Shown one piece after another: positions 41,653-50,492 of a stretch of DNA of 64,000 nt (position 1 is the first letter of the stretch; each line of letters starts with the position of its first letter). This DNA is from RPQJ01 sp963762315 (GTDB lineage Bacteria; Pseudomonadota; Gammaproteobacteria; Steroidobacterales; Steroidobacteraceae), in the NCBI GenBank assembly GCA_963762315.1, contig CAVXKO010000004.1:930001-994000 (forward strand). The letters run 5' to 3'. Made by a program: the position numbers and the translations under genes. The notes under the pieces were generated by a model, which was not told the origin of the DNA, ran no database searches, and saw only the letters and a list, made by a program, of their open reading frames with translations.

Positions 41653-42132
41653 TCAGGCCCGCGTGATGCCGCGGCCGGCAGCGCCGTGGCGGACCGTGGA
41701 GGCGAGGTCCGGGCGCCATACGGCGACCGCTTCCTGGCCGGCAAGCTGGGCCAGCGTGATTTCGTCGAGCGACCGGCGAATTGCGCCGTTGATGCGCTGC
41801 CATGCGCCGCCGGTGCGGCACGTCGTCTCGATGTCGCAGGCGCTGTGATCGCCACTGCACTCGGTGATGGCCACCGGGCCCTCGATCGCGTCGATGATGG
41901 CGGCGGCGGTGATGCGGCTGGCCGGCCTGGCCAGCTGGTAACCGCCGCGCGTGCCGCGCTCCGAGGTCACGATGCCTGCGCGGTGGAACGACTTGAGCAG
42001 CTTGCTGACCGTCGGAACGCCGAGTCCCGTGCGCTCGGCCACCTCGCTGGCGGTGTGACGGCGGTCGGGCGCCGACGACAAGGCGGCCAGGATGACCGTT
42101 CCGTAATCGGTGAGTTTGCTGATGCGTAGCAT
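41653..42132 (-). CDS. Rrf2-family Fe-S regulator of the SUF operon (IscR/SufR-like)
   Basis: This 159-residue Rrf2 repressor has a winged helix (MLRISKLTDYGTVILAAL, LGVPTVSKLLKSFHRAGIV, SERGTRGGYQLA). A cysteine cluster ECSGDHSACDIETTC (CX6CX5C) would bind [2Fe-2S], close to the SUF-associated regulator subgroup rather than E. coli IscR. It is the first gene of the minus-strand SUF operon and is preceded by an IscR-type palindrome, so autoregulation by cluster status is likely. Confidence 0.9.
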   Translation of the reverse strand: MLRISKLTDYGTVILAALSSAPDRRHTASEVAERTGLGVPTVSKLLKSFHRAGIVTSERGTRGGYQLARPASRITAAAIIDAIEGPVAITECSGDHSACDIETTCRTGGAWQRINGAIRRSLDEITLAQLAGQEAVAVWRPDLASTVRHGAAGRGITRA

Positions 42133-42148
42133 GGGTGCGCCTCGAATT

Positions 42149-42164
42149 GGTACTATTTTAGTCC
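42149..42164 (-). promoter_or_regulatory. IscR-type operator upstream of the SUF operon
   Basis: On the minus strand GGACTAAAATAGTACC is a near-palindrome carrying the GACTAAAATAGT core of the [2Fe-2S]-IscR (type 1) site. It lies 17-32 bases upstream of the regulator's start codon, within the expected promoter region. Pairing with the adjacent Rrf2 regulator is inferred from position and motif. Confidence 0.75.
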
Positions 42165-42214
42165 TATAGGGAATCGCGTGCCAAGCTCGGGCCGGGCCGG
42201 CGGACTGAACCTGT

Positions 42215-42350
42215 TAGAATTCGCGCAGTCGAAACCGGAGCGAACGGTTTCGCCCGTGGGTGGAGTCGCAGGATGAGCATGATTTTCCAGCAGTTTTCAG
42301 GCAACGCCCGGGTGCCCCGCGCCGCGGGCCGGGACGCGTTGCCCGCCTGA
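42215..42350 (+). promoter_or_regulatory. Structured leader of the mla operon
   Basis: A TAGAAT -10-like hexamer at 42215-42220 is followed by a perfect 8-bp hairpin CGAAACCG-GAGCGAA-CGGTTTCG (42230-42252). A 25-codon ORF follows (ATG 42273 to TGA 42350, MSMIFQQFSGNARVPRAAG...), with an upstream GGAG. Within its second half GGCAACGC and GCGTTGCC (42300-42343) form an 8-bp stem enclosing a second GC-rich helix. The elements are visible; a regulatory or small-protein role is inference. Confidence 0.45.
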
Positions 42351-42369
42351 CGACGCGAGCCCCTCACCC

Positions 42370-43224
42370 GTGAACATGCCCACCGAGCCTGCCGACGGCG
42401 CGCCATCCGCCGCGGGCCACGACCACGTGGCCGACCTGCGCGGCGTGCATTATGCCGTCGACGGCAAGCCGGTCCTGATCGGCCTCGACATCGGCATCTG
42501 CCGGGGTGCGATCACGGCCATCATGGGGCCGAGCGGCACGGGCAAGACCACGCTGCTGCGCCTCATCACGGGGCAGGTTCTCGCCGATGCCGGTGAGGTG
42601 ATCGTCGACGGCCGCGACGTCGCGCACCTCGGCCGGCGTGACTTGTATGCGCTGCGCCGGCGCATGGGCATGCTCTTCCAGAACGGCGCACTGATGACGG
42701 ACATCGACGTGTTCGAGAACGTGGCGTTCCCGCTGCGCGAGCACACGCGCCTGCCCGAGCGGCTGGTCCGCTCGATCGTGCTCACCAAGCTGCATGCCGT
42801 CGGTTTGCGCGGCGCCGCCCGGCTCATGCCGCAGCAGCTGTCCGGCGGCATGGCGCGCCGCGTCGCACTGGCCCGCGCCATCGTCATGGATCCCGAGATC
42901 CTCATCTACGACGAGCCGTTCGCGGGCCTCGATCCCATTTCCATGGGCGTGGTGATGCGGTTGATCCGCTCGCTGAACGACGCGCTCGGCATCAGCAGCA
43001 TCGTCGTCACGCACGACGTGCGCGAGATCTCGCAGATCGCCGACCAGAGCTACATCCTCTCGGGCGGGCAGGTCGTCGCGAGCGGTTCCCCGAAGGAGCT
43101 GCACGACCATCCCTCGCCGATCGTGAAGCAATTCATGGAAGGTCAAGCCGACGGCCCGGTACCGTTCCACTATCCGGCGCCCGACTACCGCGAGCAACTC
43201 ATCGGCGAGGAGCGGCGCGCATGA
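42370..43224 (+). CDS. mlaF: MlaF, ATPase of the Mla phospholipid transporter
   Basis: This 284-residue ABC ATPase starts at GTG 42370; ATG 42376 is an alternative. Walker A is MGPSGTGKTTLL, the signature QLSGGMARRVALAR and Walker B ILIYDEPFAGLDPIS, with the MlaF-specific FQNGALMTDIDVFENVAFPLRE. The C-terminal tail after residue 255 (VPFHYPAPDYREQL) resembles the MlaF handshake extension. It powers retrograde phospholipid transport between membranes. The stop overlaps mlaE (ATGA). Confidence 0.95.
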   Translation: MNMPTEPADGAPSAAGHDHVADLRGVHYAVDGKPVLIGLDIGICRGAITAIMGPSGTGKTTLLRLITGQVLADAGEVIVDGRDVAHLGRRDLYALRRRMGMLFQNGALMTDIDVFENVAFPLREHTRLPERLVRSIVLTKLHAVGLRGAARLMPQQLSGGMARRVALARAIVMDPEILIYDEPFAGLDPISMGVVMRLIRSLNDALGISSIVVTHDVREISQIADQSYILSGGQVVASGSPKELHDHPSPIVKQFMEGQADGPVPFHYPAPDYREQLIGEERRA

Positions 43225-43991
43225 GGGCCATCGTCGGCGAATTGATCGAGAGCCTCAGCGCCTCGCTCGAGCGCGTCGGCGCGCTGGCACGTTTCCTGGG
43301 CCGCCTGCTCTGGCTCTCGCCGGGCGGCTTCCTCCGCGTACGGCTGCTCGTCGAGCAGGTCTACAACGCCGGAGCGCGCTCGCTCGTGATCATCATGACT
43401 TGCGGACTGTTCGTCGGCATGGTCATGGGCCTGCAGGGCTACGACCTGCTGCAGCGCATCGGCTCGGAGGATTCGCTCGGCGTCGGCGCGGCTCTGGCGC
43501 TGCTGCGGGAACTCGGTCCGGTCGTCACCGCCTTGCTGTTCGCCGGGCGTGCGGGCACCGCGCTCGCTTCGGAAATCGGCCTGATGCGCGCAACGGACCA
43601 GCTGGCGGCCATGGACATCATGGCCGTCGATCCGATGAAGCGCATCGTGCTGCCGCGTTTCCTCGGCGGCGTGCTCGCCATGCCGCTGCTGACGGCGGTG
43701 TTCATCACCATCAGCATTTTCGGCGTGCAGCTGATCGGCGTGCAGTTCTTCGGCGTCGACCAGGGCCAGTTCTGGTCGCAGATGCGCGGTGCCGTGGAAC
43801 TCAGCGACATCCGCGAAGGCCTGGTGAAAGGGCTGGTCTTCGGGGTCGCCTGCAGCCTGATCGCCGTCTTCGAAGGTTACAATTCGCTCCCCACGGCCGA
43901 GGGCGTGGGTCAGGCAACGACCCGCACGGTGGTGATTTCCGCCGTGACGACGCTGATCCTCGACTACATCCTCACGGCACTGATGATCTGA
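43221..43991 (+). CDS. mlaE: MlaE, inner-membrane permease of the Mla transporter
   Basis: The 256-residue MlaE/Ttg2B permease has about six membrane segments. Typical blocks are IIMTCGLFVGMVMGLQGYDL, LLRELGPVVTALLFAGRAGT, GLMRATDQLAAMDIMAVDP and GVACSLIAVFEGYNS. It starts on the mlaF ATGA overlap and is followed by mlaD after 12 bases. Confidence 0.95.
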   Translation: MRAIVGELIESLSASLERVGALARFLGRLLWLSPGGFLRVRLLVEQVYNAGARSLVIIMTCGLFVGMVMGLQGYDLLQRIGSEDSLGVGAALALLRELGPVVTALLFAGRAGTALASEIGLMRATDQLAAMDIMAVDPMKRIVLPRFLGGVLAMPLLTAVFITISIFGVQLIGVQFFGVDQGQFWSQMRGAVELSDIREGLVKGLVFGVACSLIAVFEGYNSLPTAEGVGQATTRTVVISAVTTLILDYILTALMI

Positions 43992-44003
43992 CCAGAGGCA
44001 ACC

Positions 44004-44522
44004 ATGCGACCTTCGCGCGCCATCGACATTTCCACCGGGCTCTTCGTGCTCCTCGGCCTGGTGAGCATCGCCTTCCTCGTGACGCAGATCACCAGCAAGG
44101 AAGTCGGCTTCCACAGCGACACATACCGGCTCAAGGCGCAGTTCGAGAACGTCGGCGGCCTCAAGCCCGGCGCGCCCGTGACCATGTCCGGCGTGACCAT
44201 CGGCCGGGTCGAGCGGATCCGGTACGACATGAGCCTGTTCAAGGCGATCGTGACGCTGCGCATCGACGAGGAGTACAACCAGATCCCGAACGACAGCGAC
44301 GCGAGCATCCTCACCTCGGGCCTGCTCGGCGGCCAGTACGTCGGCATCTCGCCCGGCGGTTCGGAGGAGGTCTTCAAGAACGGCGATCGCATCGAGTTCG
44401 TGCAGGACGCGATCGTGCTCGAGAGCCTGATCAGCAAGTTCCTCTTCAGCCAGGCCGAGAAGGCCCCCGCGAGCCAGGCACCGGCCGCCGCGCCCGCCCC
44501 GGCACCTGTTACCCAGGAGTGA
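44004..44522 (+). CDS. mlaD: MlaD, MCE-domain substrate-binding subunit
   Basis: The 172-residue protein has a single N-terminal membrane helix (about residues 8-27, GLFVLLGLVSIAFLVTQI) and one MCE domain (YRLKAQFENVGGLKPGAPVT, LTSGLLGGQYVGISPGG). An Ala/Pro-rich C-terminus follows (SQAPAAAPAPAP). MlaD forms a periplasmic hexamer that hands lipids between MlaC and MlaE. Confidence 0.95.
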   Translation: MRPSRAIDISTGLFVLLGLVSIAFLVTQITSKEVGFHSDTYRLKAQFENVGGLKPGAPVTMSGVTIGRVERIRYDMSLFKAIVTLRIDEEYNQIPNDSDASILTSGLLGGQYVGISPGGSEEVFKNGDRIEFVQDAIVLESLISKFLFSQAEKAPASQAPAAAPAPAPVTQE

Positions 44523-44530
44523 GTTCCACC

Positions 44531-45217
44531 ATGCGTGCAGTCATGTTCGGTTCGCTGCTGACTCTCGTCGCGCTCGTGTCGCTGCCCGGGCAGCAGGCGA
44601 CGGCTGCAAGCGCCCCGGCGGCGGCGCCGGCTCCGGTGCCGGGCCCCGGCCCGCAGGAACTGATGCAGCAGATTTCGAACAACGTGCTGCAGGACCTCGA
44701 CGCCAACCGCGAGGCCTACCGCAAGGATCCGAAGAAGCTCCGCGCGCTGATCGACAAGCACCTGCTGCCGTTTTTCGACGTCGAATACTCGGCGCGCCTC
44801 GTGCTCGGCAAGTACTGGCGGACGGCGACCGACGACCAGAAGAAGCGCTTCGTCGACGCCTTCTACCAATCGCTCATGCGCAACTACGGCAACGCCATGG
44901 TGGACTTCACCGCCGACCGGCTGGCCATCCTGCCGTACAAGGGCGATCCCAATGCAACGACGGCGACGATTCGCACCGAGATCAAGCGCGACAACGGCGC
45001 GCCGGTGTCCGTGAATTACAGCGTCCACGCCACGCCAAAGGGCTGGCTCGCGTGGGACGTGATCATCGAGGGCGTGTCCTACGTCAAGAACTACCGCACC
45101 GACTTCGGCGCGGAGATCGAGCAGAAGGGGATTGACGCAGTGATCCAGCGCCTGGAAGCGCAGAACGCTGCCGGAAAACCCGACGCGGCGGTCACGGCTG
45201 GAGCCAAGGGCGGTTGA
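44531..45217 (+). CDS. mlaC: MlaC, periplasmic phospholipid shuttle
   Basis: ATG 44531 gives 228 residues with a signal peptide (MRAVMFGSLLTLVALVSLP...) and an Ala/Pro-rich linker. The MlaC fold has LLPFFDVEYSARLVLGKYW, FVDAFYQSLMRNYGNAM and GWLAWDVIIEGVSYVKNY. It carries lipids across the periplasm between MlaA at the outer membrane and MlaFEDB at the inner membrane. Confidence 0.94.
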   Translation: MRAVMFGSLLTLVALVSLPGQQATAASAPAAAPAPVPGPGPQELMQQISNNVLQDLDANREAYRKDPKKLRALIDKHLLPFFDVEYSARLVLGKYWRTATDDQKKRFVDAFYQSLMRNYGNAMVDFTADRLAILPYKGDPNATTATIRTEIKRDNGAPVSVNYSVHATPKGWLAWDVIIEGVSYVKNYRTDFGAEIEQKGIDAVIQRLEAQNAAGKPDAAVTAGAKGG

Positions 45218-45219
45218 CG

Positions 45220-45516
45220 ATGGGATCGTTCTCCATCGAGCGCGTAGCCAAGGACCGGCTCGCCGTGAGCGGCGAGCTGGGTTTCGCCACGGCGACGGAG
45301 GCCTTGAAGGCGGGCCAGCGCATGATCGGCAGCCAGCCGTGCACCATCGATCTCGCCAAGGTCACGGAAGGGGACAGCGCGGGCCTGGCGGTGCTGATCG
45401 AGTGGATAGCCACCGCGGAGGCCCGGGGCGCCCAGCTGCGCTACGAGAACGTTCCCGGGCAGATTCTGGCGATTGCGCGAATCTCCGATGTGCAGGACCT
45501 GCTGACGCAGCCCTGA
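45220..45516 (+). CDS. mlaB: MlaB, STAS-domain regulatory subunit
   Basis: This small STAS protein of 98 residues starts at ATG 45220; TTG 45214 overlapping the mlaC stop is possible. The core CTIDLAKVTEGDSAGLAVLI has the STAS Ser-Ala motif (DSAGLAVL), and GAQLRYENVPGQILAIARI follows. MlaB binds MlaF and is needed for ATPase activity. It completes the E. coli order mlaFEDCB. mlaA follows on the other strand. Confidence 0.9.
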   Translation: MGSFSIERVAKDRLAVSGELGFATATEALKAGQRMIGSQPCTIDLAKVTEGDSAGLAVLIEWIATAEARGAQLRYENVPGQILAIARISDVQDLLTQP

Positions 45517-45524
45517 GCCCGGTA

Positions 45525-46250
45525 TCACTCGCCGGCGTCGTCCTCGAGTTCTTCGTCCAGCGGCTCTTCCGGTGGATTGCCGTCGTAGACGAGGAACCTG
45601 CGCTGCTGCAGGAAGGCGTCGCGAATGAACGCGTACGGGTCGTACGTCTGCCGCAGCGTTTCGTCCAGCGGCAGAAAGCGGGCTCGTGTGTCGAGAATGC
45701 TGAGTGCCAGCGACCCCCAGCGCGTGGCATCCGAGTTGTACCAGCGCAGCGGCCGGGTGAAATCGTCGGCAATGCGGGCCGGCGCATCCCGCAGCGACGC
45801 CGGGCCGAGGAACGGCAGCACGAGGTAGGGGCCCGCCGGCACGCCCCAACGGCCGAGCGTCTGCCCGGAGTCCTCGTTGTGCATCGGCAAGTTCGCGCCC
45901 GACGCGACGTCTAGCACGCCACCCCAGCCGAGCGTCGTGTTGATCAGGAAGCGCAGCGTGGCTTGGCCGGCACCTACGAACTTTCCCTGCAGCAGCGAGT
46001 TGACGATCGTGGTCGGCGAGGACAGGTTGGTGAAGAAATTGCCGACTCCGGTGCGAACCGGCTTGGGCGTGACCTTCACGTACGCCTTTGCGGCGGGCCT
46101 CAGCGCCGCGCGGTCGACGGCGTCGTTGAACTTGAAGATGCGCCGGTTCATCGGCTCCCACGGGTCCGATTTCACGCGGTGCTCGCTGCTCGCGCAGCCG
46201 CCCAGCAACAGGATTGCTGCCGCCAGGGCGGCAAGATTGAGGTTCGGCAT
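45525..46250 (-). CDS. mlaA: MlaA (VacJ) outer-membrane lipoprotein
   Basis: This 241-residue lipoprotein has lipobox LLGGC at residues 15-19. DPWEPMNRRIFKFNDAVDRA is the VacJ signature, with GVGNFFTNLSSPTTIVNSLL and TLGRWGVPAGPYLVLPFLGP. An acidic tail (PPEEPLDEELEDDAGE) ends the protein. MlaA extracts mislocalised phospholipids from the outer leaflet and passes them to MlaC. It is convergent with mlaB (8-base gap), so all six Mla components are together here. Confidence 0.95.
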   Translation of the reverse strand: MPNLNLAALAAAILLLGGCASSEHRVKSDPWEPMNRRIFKFNDAVDRAALRPAAKAYVKVTPKPVRTGVGNFFTNLSSPTTIVNSLLQGKFVGAGQATLRFLINTTLGWGGVLDVASGANLPMHNEDSGQTLGRWGVPAGPYLVLPFLGPASLRDAPARIADDFTRPLRWYNSDATRWGSLALSILDTRARFLPLDETLRQTYDPYAFIRDAFLQQRRFLVYDGNPPEEPLDEELEDDAGE

Positions 46251-46326
46251 CGGAATGCGGACTCGATGATGGGTGCATGCAGAGGCGGGGTTGCCACCCT
46301 GCTGCGCGAGATTCTAACCCGGGACG

Positions 46327-47856
46327 CTATCCATTCGGACGCTGCCCGTCGTCGGAATCAGGTTTCGCTCCCGATCCGCCGCGGCGCGACTTCGGCATCG
46401 CTTCGCGCAGTTCCTTGAGACGGGCGACATATCGTTGCCTTTGCACCTCGGAGATGCTCGGCACCGACAGGGCGAGTTCGAGTTGGTTGATCGCGAGCGG
46501 CAGGTCGCCGCCCATGATGTGGTACTCGGCCATGTAGGAGTAGGCGTCGGCAACGTCGCCGGCGGCGTTGGCCGCGAGCGCGGTGAGCCGGATCTGTTCC
46601 GGCGTCGGCGCCACGTTGTTGAAGAGGTCCAGCAGCACTTCGTGCGCCTTCTTGGGCCGTCCGGCCTGCAGGAGCGCCTCGCCGTAGCGCACCGTCACCG
46701 GAATGTTGCGCGGCGCCAGTTCGCGGGCCCGCTCCAGCGTTTCGAGCGCAGCCCTGGTGTTGCCGGCCGACATCTGTGCCTGACCGAGGGCCGTGTGGAA
46801 CTGCAGTACTTCAGGGTGGGCCGCCAGGAGCTTTTCGAAGATTCGGACGGCCGCGTCGGCGTTGCTCGAGAGCAGTTCCGCCAGGCCCTTGCCGTAGATC
46901 TGTCCCACGGTCACGTCCGGATCGTCGATCTTCATGGACGCGTAGTACTCGCGCGGGCTGGTTCCCGGCGGGGTGCTCAGCACGCGGGCGCGCTCCTTGA
47001 TGAGTGCGTAGCTGATGCTGTCATGCACGGTCACCGGCGGATACTGCAGCGCCCGGTCCTTCGATTCGGCGACGCGATCGCTCGTGACAGGATGGCTGCG
47101 AAGCATGGCCGGAACCTGGTCCGGGCCGAGCTGCGTGCGGCGGAACATCGTCTCGAAGAACGCCGGCATGGCGTTCGGGTCGAAGCCCGCGGCCGCCAGC
47201 ACGCCTATGCCGATGCGGTCGGCCTCGCTTTCGTTCTCGCGCGTGAAGTTGATCTGCGCCTGCGCGGCCATGCCCTGGGCGGCAGCGATTGCTCCCATCG
47301 TCGCGTCGGAGCTGCCACCGGCCACGCCGATGAGGATTGCGGCCAGCATCGCCGCGGCGGACACCAGGCTCGCGCGCGACTGAGCCTCGACGCTGCGCGC
47401 GATGTGCCGCTGCGTGACGTGCGACACCTCGTGCGCCAGTACGCCGGCGAGTTCGCTCTCGTTCGCCGTCTCGAGCAACAGGCCCGAGTTGACGCCGATG
47501 AAGCCGCCCGGCAGCGCGAAGGCGTTGATCTCGCGGCTGCCGACCATGAAGAAGCTGAACTGACGATTGCCGTTGCCGTCGTGGGCCAGGCTCGACAGCC
47601 GCAGGCCCAGCGACTGCAGGTACTCGCCGATCTCCGGGTCCTCGACGACCATGCCCGAAGCTCGCAGGTTGCGCATGACCATCCGGCCGATGCTGTATTC
47701 GTCCTCGAGGCTCAGGGCGGCCTGTGCCGCCGTGCCCATCTCGGGGAGCTGCTCCTGGAGGTCGTCGGCGGCGAGGACCGGGCCAGGCAGGGCCAGCCAG
47801 GCGGCGGCGCCGACCCCGGCGAGCAGGGTCGCGATGCGGGTTGTGTAAGCACTCAT
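46327..47856 (-). CDS. bepA: BepA-like periplasmic M48 metalloprotease with TPR domain
   Basis: ATG 47856 gives 509 residues with a signal peptide (to about AWLALPGPVLA). The zinc site is LAHEVSHVTQRH (HEXXH), with the third ligand in ENESEADRIG. Hydrophobic SAAAMLAAILIGVAGG follows the active site, as in BepA. The C-terminal half is TPR repeats (FHTALGQAQMSAGNTRAALE, LPLAINQLELALSVPS). BepA handles outer-membrane protein quality control, including LptD assembly. Confidence 0.92.
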   Translation of the reverse strand: MSAYTTRIATLLAGVGAAAWLALPGPVLAADDLQEQLPEMGTAAQAALSLEDEYSIGRMVMRNLRASGMVVEDPEIGEYLQSLGLRLSSLAHDGNGNRQFSFFMVGSREINAFALPGGFIGVNSGLLLETANESELAGVLAHEVSHVTQRHIARSVEAQSRASLVSAAAMLAAILIGVAGGSSDATMGAIAAAQGMAAQAQINFTRENESEADRIGIGVLAAAGFDPNAMPAFFETMFRRTQLGPDQVPAMLRSHPVTSDRVAESKDRALQYPPVTVHDSISYALIKERARVLSTPPGTSPREYYASMKIDDPDVTVGQIYGKGLAELLSSNADAAVRIFEKLLAAHPEVLQFHTALGQAQMSAGNTRAALETLERARELAPRNIPVTVRYGEALLQAGRPKKAHEVLLDLFNNVAPTPEQIRLTALAANAAGDVADAYSYMAEYHIMGGDLPLAINQLELALSVPSISEVQRQRYVARLKELREAMPKSRRGGSGAKPDSDDGQRPNG

Positions 47857-47912
47857 CTGGGTTTGAGACTCGCCTGGCCGGCCCGGGTTCCCGGGCCGGC
47901 CCATTCTGGCAC

Positions 47913-49337
47913 TCAGAGCGTCTCGGAAGCGAAGTCCGCGAGCCTTGAGCGTTCGCCCCGGGTCAGCGTGATGTGGCCGTAATGCCGCCAGCCGTGGAAC
48001 CGGTTCACCACGTAAGTGAGTCCGGATGTCGTCTCGGACAGGTAGGGGGTGTCGATCTGGGCGATGTTGCCTAGGCACACCAGCTTGGTGCCGGGGCCGG
48101 CGCGCGTCACGAGCGCCTTCATCTGCTTCGGCGTGAGGTTCTGCGCCTCGTCGAGGATCAGGTACCTGTTGAGGAACGTGCGCCCGCGCATGAAGTTGAG
48201 TGAGCGGATCTTGATGCGATTGCGCAGCAGGTCGTTCGTCGCCGCACGGCCCCAGCTGCCGCCCTCGGGGCTTTGCGTCAGCACTTCGAGGTTGTCCATG
48301 AGCGCGCCCATCCAGGGCTCCATCTTTTCCTCCTCCGTGCCGGGCAGGAAGCCGATGTCCTCGCCGAGCGGGATCGTCACCCGCGTCATGATGATCTCGG
48401 AGAACCGGTTGGTCTCGAGCGTCTGTGCGAGGCCGGCCGCGAGCGTGAGCAACGTCTTGCCGGTGCCGGCGGGCCCGAGGATCGTGACGAAATCGATCTC
48501 GGGATCGAGCAGCAGGTTGAGCGCGAAGTTCTGCTCGCGATTGCGCGCGCTGATACCCCAGATGCCGTGCCGTTCGCCGCGGAAATCGCGCACGACTTCG
48601 AGCACCGCCGCGTCGCCCTCGATGCGCCGTACGACGGCCTCGATGCCGTGGTCGCCGGTCTGGTAGACGAACTGGTTCGGCACCCAGTTCGCGACCATCT
48701 TGCCGCGGATCCGGTAGAAGCTGCGGCCGCCCTGTTCGTGCCACGACTCGAGCTTGCGCCCGGCCTTGTCCCAGAAGTTGGCCGGGAGTTCCTCCATGCC
48801 CGTATACAGCAGGTCCGCGTCTTCGATCGTCTTGTCGCTGTAGTAGTCCTCCGCATACACGCCGATGATCGCGGCCTTGATGCGCAGGTTGATGTCCTTC
48901 GAGACCAGCGTGACCTTCTCGCGCGGATGCTCCTTCTGCAGCGCGAGCGTGTGCGCGAGGATCGCGTTGTCGGCGCCGTGGCCGGGCAGCGTGTCGGGCA
49001 GGCCAGTCTTGAGCTGCTGCGTCTGGAAGAAGAGCCGGCCGGTCGGGGCCTTCTTGCCGCCGTTCACATACTTCGCCGGCGGCAGCTCGAGCCCGCGATC
49101 GATCTGGTGCTTGGTGGCATTGACCATCAGCTCGTCGAGGAAGCGGCTGACCTGCCGCACGTTGCGCGCGGCTTCCGACATGCCTTTCTTCCCGGCGTCC
49201 AGTTCCTCGAGGACGATCATCGGGATGAAGATGTCGTGCTCCTCGAACCGGAAGATGGCCGAGGGGTCGTGCATCAGGACGTTGGTATCGAGGACGAAAA
49301 TCCGGCGCTGGGGCGCCTGCCGGGTGCTCTTGGGCAA
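47913..49337 (-). CDS. PIN domain-PhoH family ATPase
   Basis: This 474-residue fusion has an N-terminal PIN ribonuclease-like domain (FVLDTNVLMHDPSAIFRFEE, with further acidic residues in DNAILAH and SKDINLR). A linker and a PhoH/RecD-like ATPase domain follow: Walker A ILGPAGTGKTLLTLAAG, Walker B RYLILDEAQNLTPKQM, and NIAQIDTPYLSETTSGLTYV. PhoH2-type proteins of this architecture are RNA helicase/RNases in mycobacteria. The role here is inferred from that. Confidence 0.9.
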   Translation of the reverse strand: MPKSTRQAPQRRIFVLDTNVLMHDPSAIFRFEEHDIFIPMIVLEELDAGKKGMSEAARNVRQVSRFLDELMVNATKHQIDRGLELPPAKYVNGGKKAPTGRLFFQTQQLKTGLPDTLPGHGADNAILAHTLALQKEHPREKVTLVSKDINLRIKAAIIGVYAEDYYSDKTIEDADLLYTGMEELPANFWDKAGRKLESWHEQGGRSFYRIRGKMVANWVPNQFVYQTGDHGIEAVVRRIEGDAAVLEVVRDFRGERHGIWGISARNREQNFALNLLLDPEIDFVTILGPAGTGKTLLTLAAGLAQTLETNRFSEIIMTRVTIPLGEDIGFLPGTEEEKMEPWMGALMDNLEVLTQSPEGGSWGRAATNDLLRNRIKIRSLNFMRGRTFLNRYLILDEAQNLTPKQMKALVTRAGPGTKLVCLGNIAQIDTPYLSETTSGLTYVVNRFHGWRHYGHITLTRGERSRLADFASETL

Positions 49338-49368
49338 CGTGGACTCCGGGTTCGGGAAGAAGGCTGTG

Positions 49369-49842
49369 CTACAGGCTGCGGGCTGCCGCGAGGACTTCCT
49401 CGACGTGCCCGTCCACCTTGACCTTGCGCCACTCCTGGCGCAGGACGCCCTTGGCGTCGATCAGGAACGTGCTCCGCTCGATGCCCATGTACTTCTTGCC
49501 GTACATGCTCTTTTCCTTCCACACGTCGAAGAGCCTGCACGCGGACTGCTTCTCGTCGGACAGCAGTTCGAACGGGAACTTGAACTTCGCCTTGAACTTC
49601 TCGTGCGAGGCGAGGCTGTCGCAGGAGATGCCGACGATGTCGGTCTTCGCCTTCTTGAACTGCGCGCAGGCGTCGCCGAAGCCGACGCTCTCCTTCGTGC
49701 AGCCTGAGGTGTTGTCCTTCGGATAGAAGTAGACGACGAGATTGCGGCCCTTCGCCGACGCCAGGGTCCATGGCTCGCCGCCCGTGGACGGCAGGGAAAA
49801 GTCGGGGACCTTGCTGTCGATGCTGACGGACTTCGGGGGCAT
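49369..49842 (-). CDS. Peroxiredoxin, Bcp/PrxQ family (no Cys at the usual resolving position)
   Basis: This 157-residue thiol peroxidase has FYPKDNTSGCTKESVGFGDA, where the peroxidatic Cys is in SGCT. The resolving Cys five residues later in classical Bcp is Val here. Other cysteines (GDACAQF, GISCDSL, SACRLF) could substitute. IERSTFLIDAKGVLRQEWRK is the conserved C-terminal part. It lies three bases after gcvR, as in some proteobacteria where gcvR-bcp are linked. Confidence 0.9.
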   Translation of the reverse strand: MPPKSVSIDSKVPDFSLPSTGGEPWTLASAKGRNLVVYFYPKDNTSGCTKESVGFGDACAQFKKAKTDIVGISCDSLASHEKFKAKFKFPFELLSDEKQSACRLFDVWKEKSMYGKKYMGIERSTFLIDAKGVLRQEWRKVKVDGHVEEVLAAARSL

Positions 49843-49845
49843 GGG

Positions 49846-50376
49846 TCAGGCCTTCAGGGGTTCGAGGATGGCGTCGAGGTTGAGGTGGTCGCAGAGGTCC
49901 ATGAACTCTTCGCGCAGCGCCGCGATGTGCACGCGCGTCGGGATGTGCACGACCATGTAGACGGAGAACATCGGTGCGCCGGTATGGGCCGCGTTGTAGG
50001 TGCGCGTCGAGATGTCGCCGATGTCGATGCCGCGCGACGAGAAGAAGCCCGACAGCGCGTGCAGCACGCCCGGCTGGTCGAGGCACACGACGTCGACGGA
50101 GTAGGTGACCATGTCGAGCCGCGGCGGGTGCGGCTCGGTGCGGCGCGTGGTGACGGTAAGGCCGCCCGTCTCGGCGAGCTTGGCGAGCTCCGTCTCGAGC
50201 TTCGAGAGCGTGTGCCAGTTGCCTGCCACCAGCGCCTGCATGGCGAACTCGTTGCCGAGCGCGGTCATGCGGCTCTCGAGGACGTTGCCTCCGCACTCGG
50301 CCACTACACGAGTGACGTCGTAGACGAGACCGGTCCGGTCGCTGCCAAGGGCTGAAATCGCAATCAATTGCTTCAT
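49846..50376 (-). CDS. gcvR: GcvR-like ACT-domain regulator
   Basis: ATG 50376 gives 176 residues. Two ACT domains are visible: MKQLIAISALGSDRTGLVYD at the start and VDVVCLDQPGVLHALSGFF near residue 95, with ISTRTYNAAHTGAPMF. GcvR binds GcvA to repress the glycine cleavage operon. No gcvA or gcvTHP is in the window. It is divergent from dapA and upstream of bcp, the E. coli dapA-gcvR-bcp neighbourhood. Confidence 0.9.
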   Translation of the reverse strand: MKQLIAISALGSDRTGLVYDVTRVVAECGGNVLESRMTALGNEFAMQALVAGNWHTLSKLETELAKLAETGGLTVTTRRTEPHPPRLDMVTYSVDVVCLDQPGVLHALSGFFSSRGIDIGDISTRTYNAAHTGAPMFSVYMVVHIPTRVHIAALREEFMDLCDHLNLDAILEPLKA

Positions 50377-50492
50377 GGGGTCTCTTTCCGGCCGAGTGTA
50401 GCGGGGCAGGCCCCGCGCGTACACGCGATTTTGCCTTGCTTCGCCGCTCCGCGCTTGAGTAGCATGCGCAGGTTATCCGTCGAGGCTGGCGC

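Noticed and set aside
46435..47982. 515-codon plus-strand frame opposite bepA
   Set aside because: Shadow of the BepA protease gene, which has HEXXH, ENESEAD and TPR motifs on the minus strand.
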